Assembly: GCA_009767595.1 (NCBI GenBank)
Contig: VSDK01022257.1
Span: 795,386 to 859,385 of the forward strand
From: Symbiodinium kawagutii
Taxonomy: Eukaryota > Sar > Dinophyceae > Suessiales > Symbiodiniaceae
Direction of reading: 5' to 3'
Length of the DNA: 64,000 nt
Within the stretch, counting starts at the first letter, position 1; every line of letters begins with the position of its first letter. Below are positions 57,901-60,255 of the stretch, piece by piece. A program made the position numbers and the translations under genes. Under the pieces are notes generated by a model that did no database searches, was not told where the DNA came from, and worked only from the letters and a program-made list of their open reading frames with translations.

Positions 57901-59441
57901 ACCATTACCCATTCTTAAACATGAAGTAGCGTTTGCCCAATCAAGAACCAACAATATGAAACACCAACAACGAAGAAATAAACCGCCAATCAACCATTTG
58001 ATCATAAAATGCCCGGTACTTCATGCTAAGTTGCTAACGAGCCATCAACATCAGTCCATCAGTTGGCTGTTGATGAATCATCAGCCAACTAATATCAGTT
58101 GATAATTCACATAATGAGTGATTTTATCAACTACATGAAGCAACCAGCTGCAACCAACCTATGGGAATAATTAACTTCATGAAACACCCATGAAGTCTTC
58201 CGGTCGGCGAGCTGCTTTGCGGCCAGGTCCCATCATCTCATCCCACACAGGAGCCGGGCTGCTCAAGGAGAGTAGCACTTTGCTCACTGGGAAGGTCGAA
58301 ATTTGTGGGTCACTTGATGGCTTACAGCCACTGACTGAGGTTCTTAGTGCTTTTGGATTTGCTTTGATTTTCCATATTCCCACTCAAGATTTAACTTTTC
58401 GAAAGGGATCTATAAGCCACCGAGGAGAGTTTATTTGATGGGTTACTTGATGGAAGTTTTTGATGCTTGATTCATGTTTTTTTGATGAGTTAGTTGATGT
58501 TTGATTTCAGCTGAATTCACTGTGAACTATCAATTATTCGGTTGTAATCAATGATTAAGTGCCCCATCGTGAAGGATGAACTGATGCCTAATCATGCTGA
58601 GCAATGTTTCAGGAGTGTACCATGAGGCTTAGTTGAATCATTTTTCTGATAGTACCTCAGAACATCCAATCACTGTAGGTAATTCTTGCGGATGACTACT
58701 GGTTTTCATCTCGTATGTGTGTTTGCTATGGCTCAGCAGTGCCTACTCCTGGTGATTATACGTCCCTCCACCAGGTTGGAAATCACACAGGTTAGGCCCG
58801 AAAGGTGCCCCGGATCTTGAAAAAAAGAATCCGCGGCTATTTGCCCAAAGCTATTGATGGAGGTTTGGTCATTGTTATTCGAAAACTGCTTGGTGGTTTT
58901 GATTGACATTTTTATTTTCCCTAGTCTATTCTAACAAAATGGTTGGTTGACTAATATTTTTTGTAGGGGTTGAAACCACCAACCAGAAAATGACTACTGG
59001 GCACACCTCCATGTCATGGAATGGCAAAGCTAGGCTATTGATGAAAAGACCATTGTTGTTGGAACATGACAATTGTTCAATGACAAAGCTATTGATCACG
59101 AAAAAACACTCCTCATTGTCATTGGATGACCAACCGTAACCAAAAGGAGCTTATTTTAAGCATCGGGGACTGTTGACCCTCCATTTTCACCCTCGACCAT
59201 CACCCATCAACCATCACTATCATTTTCACCACGCATTTGTTTCATCATATCAGCCAACCGATAGCCATCCATTCACCCTACCTTAACCCTCCATCAACCT
59301 TCCTTTGGCCTTCCACGAACTCACCAAGCACCGATCCAGCGAACCATGATGCGCATCACGCACTGATCCAGTCATGACCTGGGTGAGGTGCGAACCATCG
59401 ACGTGGGCGCGCCACAGTGGGCCATGCACTCCTGTAGAGAG
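16113..59441 (+). CDS. DNPEP: M18 aspartyl aminopeptidase gene, 15 exons recognised, 5' end missing
   Basis: Zinc aminopeptidase of family M18, which removes N-terminal Asp/Glu from peptides, normally in the cytosol as a large oligomer. Fifteen short exons in correct protein order match M18 signatures: a F.VN.E.HLQP segment, [80 protein letters not shown] and VRTIDVG.PQ..MHS.RE. Family metal and catalytic positions seen: Asp of RIDN, both Glu of DHEE, Asp of SADCAH, His of MHSCRE. The N-terminal HTDSP and TWFDRDL segments and the extreme C-terminus were not found. Spacing between motifs equals my recollection of animal DNPEP at several joins (DAQ to EFI nine residues; RHH to LCL). Introns run from 220 nt to 21.6 kb. 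Nine exons end AG|GC, three or four at GT, one at GA. No frameshift is needed. The junction of exons 9 and 10 is unresolved. Confidence 0.85.
16233..16344 (-). mobile_element. Family C MITE, copy C2
   Basis: GGCTGTGGGTCAG...TTGACCCAGTTCGCC, in the X1-X2 intron. Confidence 0.75.
16472..16590 (+). CDS. Exon-like segment between X1 and X2
   Basis: Acceptor ttccatcCAG|CGT. The frame reads [20 protein letters not shown] and stays open into an AT repeat. Not needed for the M18 reading. Confidence 0.35.
16605..16687. repeat. AT dinucleotide tract
   Basis: tatatata with short ttt breaks. Similar tracts lie at 4382-4408, 6296-6380, 10430-10580, 22598-22695, 34960-34985 and 37730-37960. Confidence 0.9.
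16684..16783 (+). mobile_element. Family D MITE, copy D3
   Basis: TTGGTTGATGGTTTGATTG...GAAACCACTAACG flanked by ATAT. Confidence 0.75.
17398..17498 (-). mobile_element. Family A MITE, copy A6
   Basis: Inverted orientation: the internal CCAACCATTTT block lies at the right. Duplication ACTT at 17394-17397 and 17499-17502. Confidence 0.88.
17706..17814 (+). mobile_element. Family C MITE, copy C3
   Basis: GGCAGTGGGTCAATATTAACCAAC...GGTTTTGACCTATAGCC. Confidence 0.85.
18087..18344 (+). CDS. Open segment between X1 and X2
   Basis: Reads [20 protein letters not shown] and on to [12 protein letters not shown], open for 85 codons. Lies just after family C copy C3. Family unknown. Confidence 0.3.
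   Translation: MFDHLRQKLLRPDGTRSEGIQTFSKHLQTSVVGNQGYLRNVMKHDPRRRLMFSRDNISSSFQMVSLRGLMRFPADLWIIPAATSS
18732..18788 (+). CDS. DNPEP: M18 exon X2
   Basis: Reads [15 protein letters not shown], the conserved RHH..L..L helix upstream of the DLCLMD strand. Donor AAG|GCTGCC gives exactly the family spacing to X3. The start is ambiguous: AAG|CCG at 18732 is phase 0 with X1, while GAG|GA at 18742 fits the AG|G acceptor preference but needs a different upstream phase. Confidence 0.75.
18831..18920 (+). mobile_element. Family C MITE, right end lost
   Basis: GGCTATGGGTCAATATTAGCC...GATGGGGAACCAG, truncated before the terminal repeat. Confidence 0.75.
18948..19046 (+). mobile_element. Family A MITE, copy A7
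   Basis: GATGGTTTCTCCAAATAGGG...GGGAAACACGC; duplication ATGT. It lies in the X2-X3 intron. Confidence 0.85.
19454..19550 (+). mobile_element. Family D MITE, copy D4
   Basis: CTGGCTGGTGGTTTTGAAC...TTGAAACCACCAACCAC; duplication TTTT. Confidence 0.85.
19964..20206 (+). mobile_element. Family D, long composite, just before exon X3
   Basis: GTGGTTGGTCGTTTC...CATCCACCAACCAG; duplication TCAT at 19960-19963 and 20207-20210. It ends 28 bp before M18 exon X3. Confidence 0.75.
20235..20294 (+). CDS. DNPEP: M18 exon X3
   Basis: Reads [16 protein letters not shown], matching the family form pe.I.d.eLcL.DtQ. Acceptor CAG|GAA, donor CAG|GCAGAC, 20 codons, phase 0 at both ends. A GT donor at 20352 would extend the open frame, but the AG|GC site gives exact M18 spacing to exon X4. 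Confidence 0.85.
21476..21719 (+). CDS. Open segment with two frames, unknown
   Basis: One frame reads [20 protein letters not shown], the other [20 protein letters not shown]; both run about 80-95 codons, and the reverse strand is open too. It ends at the inverted repeat at 21720. Confidence 0.3.
21720..21833. mobile_element. Inverted-repeat element with 38-bp arms
   Basis: TACCCTCCGGTAAACTAACA at the left and its complement at the right; about three mismatches over the arms (21720-21757, 21796-21833). Confidence 0.85.
22070..22333 (+). CDS. Exon-like segment, unknown
   Basis: Strong acceptor tttcttttagcgCAG|GCC. The best frame reads [20 protein letters not shown] and later [20 protein letters not shown]. 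It lies inside the 21.6-kb M18 intron. Confidence 0.4.
22741..22974 (+). CDS. Open segment, hydrophobic, unknown
   Basis: Frame [20 protein letters not shown] then [20 protein letters not shown], open 77 codons to a stop at 22972; looks like a membrane-type stretch. Confidence 0.35.
   Translation: MFASYPLLPSVSTAVIVSHALFSSSLGRLTATIASILSLFGIRWVGHIRYTFVIGWVDHLPKNQDWPCFEVPKMFPM
23155..23262. mobile_element. Palindromic element E2
   Basis: CCACTTATAAAATAGGTTAGAACCCC...AGTGGTTGGGGGCCCACTTTG, same design as E1. Confidence 0.65.
23297..23382 (+). CDS. GC-rich exon-like island
   Basis: Reads [20 protein letters not shown] then [11 protein letters not shown] content far above its surroundings. A GTCCTG donor lies after the internal CCGCAG. 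Confidence 0.35.
24482..24612 (+). repeat. (ACATT)n and (CGCA)n tracts
   Basis: acattacatt/acact variants followed by cgcacgcacg and tgcttgcatg. Confidence 0.9.
24789..24872 (+). CDS. Exon-like segment
   Basis: Acceptor gccaCAG|GCT, reading [20 protein letters not shown], with donor-like ACAT|GTGTGT. Confidence 0.3.
25490..25595 (+). repeat. (CTG/TTG)n trinucleotide tract
   Basis: About 35 uninterrupted ttg/ctg triplets. Homopolymer frames (Leu, Gln, Cys) follow from the repeat and are not taken as genes. Confidence 0.95.
25935..26025 (+). CDS. GC-rich exon-like island
   Basis: Reads [20 protein letters not shown]. Flanked upstream by about 190 bp of CCATTCACCACC-type and downstream by about 340 bp of GGTTGATGG-type sequence, exactly the setting of true M18 exons, but inside the 21.6-kb M18 intron. 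Confidence 0.35.
26055..26400 (+). repeat. G-type tract after island 25935-26025
   Basis: GGTTGATGGTTAATAGTGG-like text; no gene seen. Comparable tracts follow exons at 38150-38350, 48440-48570, 52440-52570, 53600-53720, 58435-58560 and 59465-59580. Confidence 0.8.
26937..27068 (+). CDS. Exon-like segment, unknown
   Basis: Acceptor ctcCAGCAG|GAA. Reads [20 protein letters not shown] then [15 protein letters not shown], ending at TAA 27066-27068 or at a donor just before it. Confidence 0.4.
   Translation, partial: ELLPTSDLWGPGVCCGTASELGYRSAANESDAKGSRNKRDEYK
27216..27284 (+). CDS. Exon-like segment, unknown
   Basis: Acceptor catctctctgCAG|GAG, donor GAC|GTGATG; reads [20 protein letters not shown]. 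Confidence 0.4.
28657..28771 (-). mobile_element. Family C MITE, copy C5
   Basis: GGCAGTGGGTCAAAATCCC...AATATTGACCCATAGCC; duplication AAAT. Confidence 0.9.
28829..28951 (+). CDS. Exon candidate before a short inverted-repeat intron
   Basis: Acceptor cgctgCAG|ATG, donor GTGCAG|GTGGGG. The best frame reads [20 protein letters not shown] then [12 protein letters not shown], ending phase 1. Family unknown. Confidence 0.5.
28952..29006 (+). other. Putative 55-nt intron with terminal inverted repeats
   Basis: Starts GTGGGGTAGTTCACC and ends GGTGGCTGAACTACCCCTTAG. The arms GGGGTAGTTCA (28954-28964) and TGAACTACCCC (28992-29002) are perfect complements. It joins two open segments in phase, the form expected of an introner element. 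Confidence 0.5.
29007..29052 (+). CDS. Exon candidate after the 55-nt intron
   Basis: Follows CTTAG and ends CCCAG|GTAGGG. In phase with the preceding exon it reads [15 protein letters not shown]; another open frame reads [15 protein letters not shown]. Confidence 0.4.
29144..29242 (+). mobile_element. Family D MITE, copy D6
   Basis: CTGGCTGGTGGTTTGA...TTCAAACCACCAACCAG; duplication GATG. Confidence 0.92.
29293..29679 (+). pseudogene. Ty1/copia reverse transcriptase fragment
   Basis: The open frame contains [11 protein letters not shown], equivalent to the YVDD catalytic box of copia-type RVT_2, then about 25 residues later [18 protein letters not shown], the conserved FLGv block that follows it, and MGTYIRNL. 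The second Asp of the DD pair is Asn, so the enzyme would be inactive. There is no LTR, integrase or gag nearby. Family D element D6 lies just upstream. It sits inside the 21.6-kb M18 intron. Confidence 0.7.
30821..30860 (+). CDS. 40-nt exon candidate
   Basis: Textbook acceptor agttcttttCAG and donor GGG|GTAAGC. One frame reads [13 protein letters not shown]. Confidence 0.45.
31449..31543 (+). mobile_element. Family A MITE, decayed
   Basis: AAAATCTGGAACCCCAAAGATGG...GGGGTACCCCCGTTTGAGAGACC; no target duplication seen. Confidence 0.65.
31785..31897 (+). mobile_element. Family C MITE, copy C6
   Basis: GGCTATGGGTCAGTATTATTC...; duplication ATAC, right end decayed. Confidence 0.82.
32309..32421 (+). 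CDS. Exon candidate abutting a family D element
   Basis: Acceptor tacggCAG|GAC; reads [20 protein letters not shown] then [16 protein letters not shown]. The donor-like AG|GTTGGT is formed by the left end of element D7. Family unknown. Confidence 0.5.
32419..32517 (+). mobile_element. Family D MITE, copy D7
   Basis: CAGGTTGGTGGTTTTAAAC...TTGAAACCACCAACCAG; duplication CATG. It supplies a donor-like GT and acceptor-like AG. Confidence 0.92.
32673..32774 (+). mobile_element. Family A MITE, copy A9
   Basis: GGAGTTTTCTCAAGCCAG...AAGAAACCACC; decayed ends, 72 bp from another copy. Confidence 0.7.
32847..32951 (+). mobile_element. Family A MITE, copy A10, right end lost
   Basis: GGGGTTTCTCAAGCCATAGGGAACCC...GGGGGTACCTCCATGTCA. 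Confidence 0.65.
33577..33678 (-). mobile_element. Family A MITE, copy A11
   Basis: Inverted orientation, GGGTGTTTCTC...GAGAAACCACC; duplication ATTT. Confidence 0.88.
34105..34175 (+). repeat. (GATA)n tract ending in (CA)n
   Basis: gatagata repeated, then acacacacac. A similar short tract lies at 14817-14850. Confidence 0.9.
34263..34314 (+). CDS. 52-nt exon candidate
   Basis: Acceptor gctttgctttCAG|GAG, donor ATAG|GTGAGC. Reads [17 protein letters not shown]. Splice signals are among the best in the window. Not part of M18. Confidence 0.5.
34384..34496 (+). mobile_element. Family C MITE, copy C7
   Basis: GGCTATGGGTCAATATTAATC...GGTTTTGACCCGCTGCC; duplication AGAT. Confidence 0.9.
34707..34925 (+). 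CDS. Open segment, unknown
   Basis: 72 codons starting [21 protein letters not shown] pyrimidine-rich acceptor tcttctctCAG at 34819 suggests that the second part ([19 protein letters not shown]) may be an exon. Confidence 0.3.
   Translation: MPEVSGIIDELHYLVSGQGCGRALGETTRMLWCHLFSQCSSSLGSLQSISDAEGLHKIMFLYLFTCICDKYT
35296..35395 (+). repeat. (CAT)n tract
   Basis: catcatcatc with a few changes. Confidence 0.9.
35736..35839 (+). mobile_element. Family D MITE, copy D8
   Basis: CTGGTTGGTGGTTTTCATC...GGTTCAACCATCAATCAG; duplication not clear. Confidence 0.8.
36242..36353 (+). CDS. GC-rich exon-like island
   Basis: Reads [20 protein letters not shown] then [15 protein letters not shown] to donor CCCC|GTTAAG. 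About 600 bp of CCATCATTAACC-type sequence precede it and GGTTGGTGG-type sequence follows. Confidence 0.45.
36758..36985 (+). CDS. Open segment, 75 codons, unknown
   Basis: Reads [40 protein letters not shown] and [18 protein letters not shown] before a stop. A GTAAGC donor-like site lies within it at 36848. Protein-like composition; family not recognised. Confidence 0.4.
   Translation: MWLGQLALVVVGPRYYACGSYRTKHPNFHLVSNMISGYMVGQMCYTFDHELWQPGSQRTKQTCRTDQTQTVVHIC
37298..37651 (+). CDS. Open segment with CEIC box, unknown
   Basis: 117-codon frame, later part [20 protein letters not shown], resembling the start of a RING-like CxxC box. A 25-bp tandem duplication (37444-37493) changes the frame inside it, so the two halves may not belong together. 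Confidence 0.35.
   Translation: MSSEHFTQFALLWIDWLCQKHGIPADQWCSCWIVEVAACATCLQISPAMPSAFDLCAAKRVRPMCFDPYTTAPYCPADQDPNTQCEICWEALTKGAGPEHERFAYTEHGARGPAICV
37444..37493 (+). repeat. 25-bp tandem duplication
   Basis: Two exact copies starting gccaagcgcgttcgacctat, not a multiple of three. Confidence 0.95.
38033..38105 (+). CDS. 73-nt exon candidate
   Basis: Acceptor cgctttcCAG|GCC, donor GCTGAG|GTAAGC. Reads [20 protein letters not shown] then QLL. GGTTGATGG-type sequence follows. Not M18. Confidence 0.5.
38528..38740 (+). CDS. Exon-like segment with two frames
   Basis: After acceptor atttgCAG one frame reads [20 protein letters not shown] to 38638. Another reads [20 protein letters not shown] and ends at a stop at 38740. 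Confidence 0.35.
39171..39265 (+). CDS. Possible terminal exon
   Basis: Reads [20 protein letters not shown] then [12 protein letters not shown], strongly coding-like and charged like a C-terminal tail. Confidence 0.4.
39376..39490 (+). CDS. Exon-like segment before element C8
   Basis: Acceptor acattCAG|CGG. The frame includes [20 protein letters not shown] then NALPFPLW, with donor-like TGG|GTCAAG. Confidence 0.4.
39502..39614 (+). mobile_element. Family C MITE, copy C8
   Basis: GGCTATGGGTCAATATTAACC...GTTTTGACCCACTGCC; duplication ATAT. Confidence 0.9.
39975..40043 (+). CDS. 69-nt exon candidate
   Basis: Acceptor acccaaAAG|CAC, donor ACCCAG|GTTGGT; reads [20 protein letters not shown]. 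Frame and coding-like composition continue to 40080. Confidence 0.45.
40216..40370 (+). CDS. GC-rich exon-like island
   Basis: Reads [20 protein letters not shown] then [31 protein letters not shown] tract precedes it and a GTGGTTAATC tract follows. Confidence 0.4.
40640..40748 (+). mobile_element. Family D MITE, copy D9
   Basis: CTGGTTGGGTGTTTGATTG...GTTCAACCACCAACCAG; duplication ATGG. Confidence 0.9.
41417..41528 (+). mobile_element. Family C MITE, copy C9
   Basis: GGCTATGGTCAAGC...GTTTTGACCCATAGCC, about 400 bp upstream of M18 exon X4. Confidence 0.85.
41914..41997 (+). CDS. DNPEP: M18 exon X4 (PRIDN)
   Basis: Reads ASNLVG then [18 protein letters not shown] and AIQ. EFI.sPRlDN is the M18 segment whose Asp is a bridging zinc ligand. 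Third codon positions are almost all G or C. Acceptor cgtcaCAG|GCT; donor CAG|GCGACG, a GC donor. 28 codons, phase 0. Confidence 0.92.
42290..42850 (+). repeat. C-type tract before exon X5
   Basis: Loose CCATCATTCACCA, ACCACTATAA repeats over 550 bp; no other gene seen here. The same type precedes other exons at 15850-16070, 35640-36240, 45560-46110, 47870-48240, 53220-53480, 57840-58180 and 59160-59345. Confidence 0.8.
42933..42980 (+). CDS. DNPEP: M18 exon X5
   Basis: Reads [16 protein letters not shown], the variable linker between the RIDN helix and the FDHEE strand; its 16 residues are about the family length. Acceptor CCAG|GGC, donor AAG|GTCCGC, phase 0. The same frame stays open upstream to 42883 and downstream to 42997, so a longer exon is possible. 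Confidence 0.75.
43076..43165 (+). mobile_element. Family C MITE, right end deleted
   Basis: GGCCATGGGTCAATATTAACC...CGGGGTTTT. Flanked by a 13-bp direct repeat gattggtttatat (43063-43075, 43166-43178). Confidence 0.8.
43437..43729 (+). repeat. Four spaced copies of a 31-40 bp GC-rich repeat
   Basis: Core ACGGAGGGTAAC....TCTCCGCTCTGAGTG occurs at 43437, 43505, 43598 and 43698, spaced 68, 93 and 100 bp. Copies 2 and 3 share a longer CACTTCACACGGAGG start. The reading frame is not kept between copies. It ends just before the RNase H fragment and may be part of that LINE. Confidence 0.8.
43749..43985 (+). pseudogene. LINE-type RNase H fragment
   Basis: The frame reads [20 protein letters not shown] at 43887-43946, the first two strands of an RNase H fold with the catalytic Asp of the YTDGS box, as in non-LTR retrotransposons. 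The rest of the domain is missing; sequence changes to a poly-A-like run and (TAG)n at 43972. Upstream frame text (TWQMSP) also fits a retrotransposon polyprotein. It lies in the X5-X6 intron of the M18 gene. Confidence 0.65.
44569..44944 (+). CDS. Open segment, both strands, unknown
   Basis: The + frame from 44648 runs 98 codons ([20 protein letters not shown]). The - strand 44569-44889 is open for 106 codons with an internal repeat ([16 protein letters not shown]). The direct repeat ggcaataacaggg..t.aagctt (44662-44713) underlies both. Confidence 0.25.
45338..45373 (+). CDS. DNPEP: M18 exon X6 (DHEE)
   Basis: Twelve codons reading [12 protein letters not shown], the M18 strand that ends in the two Glu residues (general base and zinc ligand). 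Acceptor ttcgCAG|GAC, donor GAG|GCCGGG. The frame stays open to a stop at 45539, but joining to X7 (VGSS) at the GC donor restores the EE-VGS motif exactly. Confidence 0.9.
46170..46300 (+). CDS. DNPEP: M18 exon X7
   Basis: Reads [17 protein letters not shown] then LERTM, matching vGS.S..GA.s..lp..L.R that follows the EE motif. Acceptor gCCAG|GTA, preferred donor CTAAG|GTTTGG, phase 2. GGG|GTACTT at 46314 is an alternative donor. The following 220-nt intron contains a (GGTT)n run. Confidence 0.85.
46317..46370 (+). repeat. (GGTT)n in X7-X8 intron
   Basis: About 13 copies of ggtt, then looser TTGGTTGG; part of the G-type 3' flank of exon X7. Confidence 0.95.
46521..46572 (+). CDS. DNPEP: M18 exon X8
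   Basis: Reads [17 protein letters not shown], the strand before the metal-binding D.AH motif. Acceptor cTAG|GCC completes the AG left by X7; CAG|CAC at 46510 is an alternative. Donor GCA|GTGCTC in phase 0 joins to GAT of X9, giving SFLVSADCAH. Confidence 0.85.
46921..46977 (+). CDS. Small exon candidate with stop
   Basis: Strong acceptor gttttgttcttCAG|GTG, reading [22 protein letters not shown]. It lies in the X8-X9 intron of M18. Confidence 0.35.
   Translation: MMLQFKRNDQAFLEGVCY
47365..47744 (+). CDS. Open frame, about 126 codons before an insertion
   Basis: Starts [20 protein letters not shown] and includes an internal repeat [19 protein letters not shown]. The original frame runs into family C copy C11 at 47745. 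It lies in the X8-X9 intron of M18. No family recognised. Confidence 0.35.
47745..47843 (-). mobile_element. Family C MITE, copy C11
   Basis: GGGTATGGGTCAAAACCC...GATATTGACCCAGACCC; duplication AAGT. Confidence 0.88.
48316..48360 (+). CDS. DNPEP: M18 exon X9 ([10 protein letters not shown])
   Basis: Fifteen codons, [15 protein letters not shown], the most diagnostic M18 block (DmAH..HPNY..KH). The Asp is a zinc ligand; Met is replaced by Cys here. Acceptor gtCAG|GAT, donor CAG|GCGCCG. A GT donor at 48369 adds three residues but does not supply the expected NH.P. Confidence 0.93.
49190..49590 (+). CDS. GC-rich island open in several frames
   Basis: 400 bp of high GC with long open frames on both strands (for example [20 protein letters not shown] on +; 154 codons on -). 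Direction and product unclear. Confidence 0.25.
49875..49958 (+). mobile_element. Family A MITE, left end lost
   Basis: GGGGGTACCCCAAAGTTAGATTTGG...TTTTGAGAAACCACC. Confidence 0.75.
50313..50440 (+). repeat. (GAT)n to (GGT)n compound tract
   Basis: gatgatgat changing to ggtggtggt, over 120 bp. Confidence 0.95.
50720..50930 (+). repeat. TATG/TGTA-rich tract
   Basis: atgtatatgtgtatgtg and variants over 200 bp in the X9-X10 intron. Confidence 0.9.
51014..51236 (+). CDS. 223-nt exon candidate inside X9-X10 intron
   Basis: Acceptor gtattgCAG|GGC, donor AAAAAG|GTAGAT. Fully open: [20 protein letters not shown] and later [20 protein letters not shown]. Not an M18 sequence. Confidence 0.45.
51522..51848 (+). 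CDS. Open frame of 108 codons, unknown
   Basis: Reads [20 protein letters not shown] at the start. The second half holds imperfect repeats of a GCAAAATGCCAGGTTTCAG-like unit, so it may be repeat-derived. Confidence 0.25.
   Translation: MPYFCNQHCFNEAFKKRLRIIAEAGPKSLETRLQGSHEHTTEVTQNVKCCKYHANLQASGHAKCQVSAPKRFFSMHCKMEGSSSQTMETPCKMPGFSSQINLNLGDFV
52155..52233 (-). mobile_element. Family C MITE, left end lost
   Basis: GTTTTCCCTATTATTACG...TTGACCCATAGCC, just before M18 exon X10. Confidence 0.7.
52316..52364 (+). CDS. DNPEP: M18 exon X10
   Basis: Reads [15 protein letters not shown] followed by AG, matching P.fhkGpviKvN.NqR. Acceptor ctGAG|GCC. Donor CAGAG|GCACGG leaves phase 2, and X11 starts with the G that completes Arg before Tyr. 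An in-frame TGA just upstream fixes the acceptor. Entry phase is 1, so a small piece of coding is missing between X9 and X10. Confidence 0.9.
53520..53559 (+). CDS. DNPEP: M18 exon X11
   Basis: One base plus [13 protein letters not shown], the RYAT..... lfrE block. Acceptor cCGAG|GTATG, donor GAGAG|GCGCCG, phase 0. A GT site at 53577 keeps the frame open but breaks the spacing to VPVQ. Confidence 0.88.
54485..54514 (+). CDS. DNPEP: M18 exon X12 with apparent GA donor
   Basis: Ten codons, [10 protein letters not shown]. Acceptor cCGAG|GTG. X11+X12+X13 gives RE-x6[11 protein letters not shown], the same spacing as I recall for animal DNPEP. The donor would be CAG|GACGGG, a GA-AG intron. An alternative skips this exon and starts X13 at 55474 ([10 protein letters not shown]). 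Confidence 0.65.
54600..54975 (+). repeat. G-type tract with (GAT)n core after exon X12
   Basis: ggttgaggatggttg and (gat)n, then ggtgatggtgatgg. It is the complement type of the CCATCATCAACC tract that precedes the exon (54150-54370). Confidence 0.85.
55498..55540 (+). CDS. DNPEP: M18 exon X13 ([10 protein letters not shown])
   Basis: Reads [14 protein letters not shown] plus one base of Gly, the RnDs.CGsTIGP block almost unchanged. Acceptor gtCCAG|GAC, donor CATAG|GTGTCC, phase 1. X14 begins GT CCC, completing Gly-Pro. Confidence 0.93.
56181..56378 (+). repeat. 97-bp tandem repeat running into the gap
   Basis: Unit with TTAAAAAACCTAGGCGCG, then aagtcaaaatcgtaaaaaca and cggagcacttttg; two copies are visible before the N run, which probably hides more. 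Confidence 0.85.
56379..56500. other. Assembly gap (122 N)
   Basis: Run of N inside the X13-X14 intron, starting within a tandem repeat. Confidence 1.
56698..57415 (+). repeat. Degenerate GATA/GACA tract
   Basis: About 700 bp of agatagataga and cagacagac with point changes; no gene seen. Confidence 0.9.
57646..57837 (+). CDS. Open segment, unknown
   Basis: 63 codons including [20 protein letters not shown]. It lies in the X13-X14 intron of M18. Confidence 0.25.
   Translation: MFHIWVSRKGCCVDLWDGPISRITDPLRRDVHAMSRRSANSSERAFDVDSHQTIGKTGTAIHV
58227..58252 (+). CDS. DNPEP: M18 exon X14, 26 nt
   Basis: Two bases complete Gly, then PIISSHTG, matching GPIlsa.tG. Acceptor gCCAG|GTC. The donor that keeps phase with X15 is GGA|GCCGGG, a GC site without the usual AG before it, so this boundary is the least certain. 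Confidence 0.8.
58886..58986 (+). mobile_element. Family D MITE, copy D10
   Basis: CTGCTTGGTGGTTTTGATTG...TTGAAACCACCAACCAG; duplication AAAA; in the X14-X15 intron. Confidence 0.9.
59388..59441 (+). CDS. DNPEP: M18 exon X15 (MHSCRE)
   Basis: Reads [18 protein letters not shown], matching irTvDvG.pqlsMHSiRE; the His is a zinc ligand. Acceptor gTGAG|GTG, donor GAGAG|GCTGCG. The frame stays open a further dozen codons. The remaining C-terminal exon or exons were not identified before the FNIP gene. Confidence 0.93.
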
Positions 59442-60255
59442 GCTGCGGTGGATGAGTGCAGTGCTTGGGGGGTTGGTTTGGGTTTGCTATAGGTTGTTCT
59501 CAGGTGGTGACCGGGTGGTTATGCGTGGTTAGGGTGAGTTGGTTGATGTTGGTTGATGTTGGTTGATAGATGTTGATGTCCATGCCGGTTGGCTGCGGCC
59601 GGGTTTGCTTGGCAACCATCGATCACGATACATATTTCCGGAGATTTTCCCAGCATTTACCGATCCCAGCCATTGATGGTGAATCCATTGATCAATAACC
59701 ACTGTGAAGCGCTGGAAGGGGTGGTGAATTGATGGTTCTGCGCCCAGGCGTATGCTTCAGCGGAAGCCTTGGTTGACGAGAAATAGCTGGTTCAAGCACC
59801 AGAAATTATTGCAGCCACTGACACCTAGAGTTCTTGGTTCACCAATTTGGGGGTTTTTGATGCCTGAATTTTCCCTGTTTCATGGTTGTTTCATGGTAGT
59901 TTCATGGTACCTGCTGATGGTTTTCATTGTTTTTGATGATTTACTTGGGTGATCGGCTGGTGTTTCATGGTGTCTCCTGTGTTCATAGTAGTTTCATCCT
60001 GAATTTTCCTTGTTTCATTGTAGTTTCATGGTAGTTGATCACCGTTTTCTTTCGAAACTATCATACCATGAAATCATGGTTGGTGAACCACCCTGGAAGC
60101 CATGGTTTCATGGTTTGCAGCTGGAAGGAAAGCTTCGTTTCGGATGGTTTCATCACCATTTTCTTTGGTTTCGGATAGCAACCCAACACGTGATGAATGG
60201 CACCTATTGCCCACGAGTACAACACATGCCATGTGAGAAACCATACATATTATAA

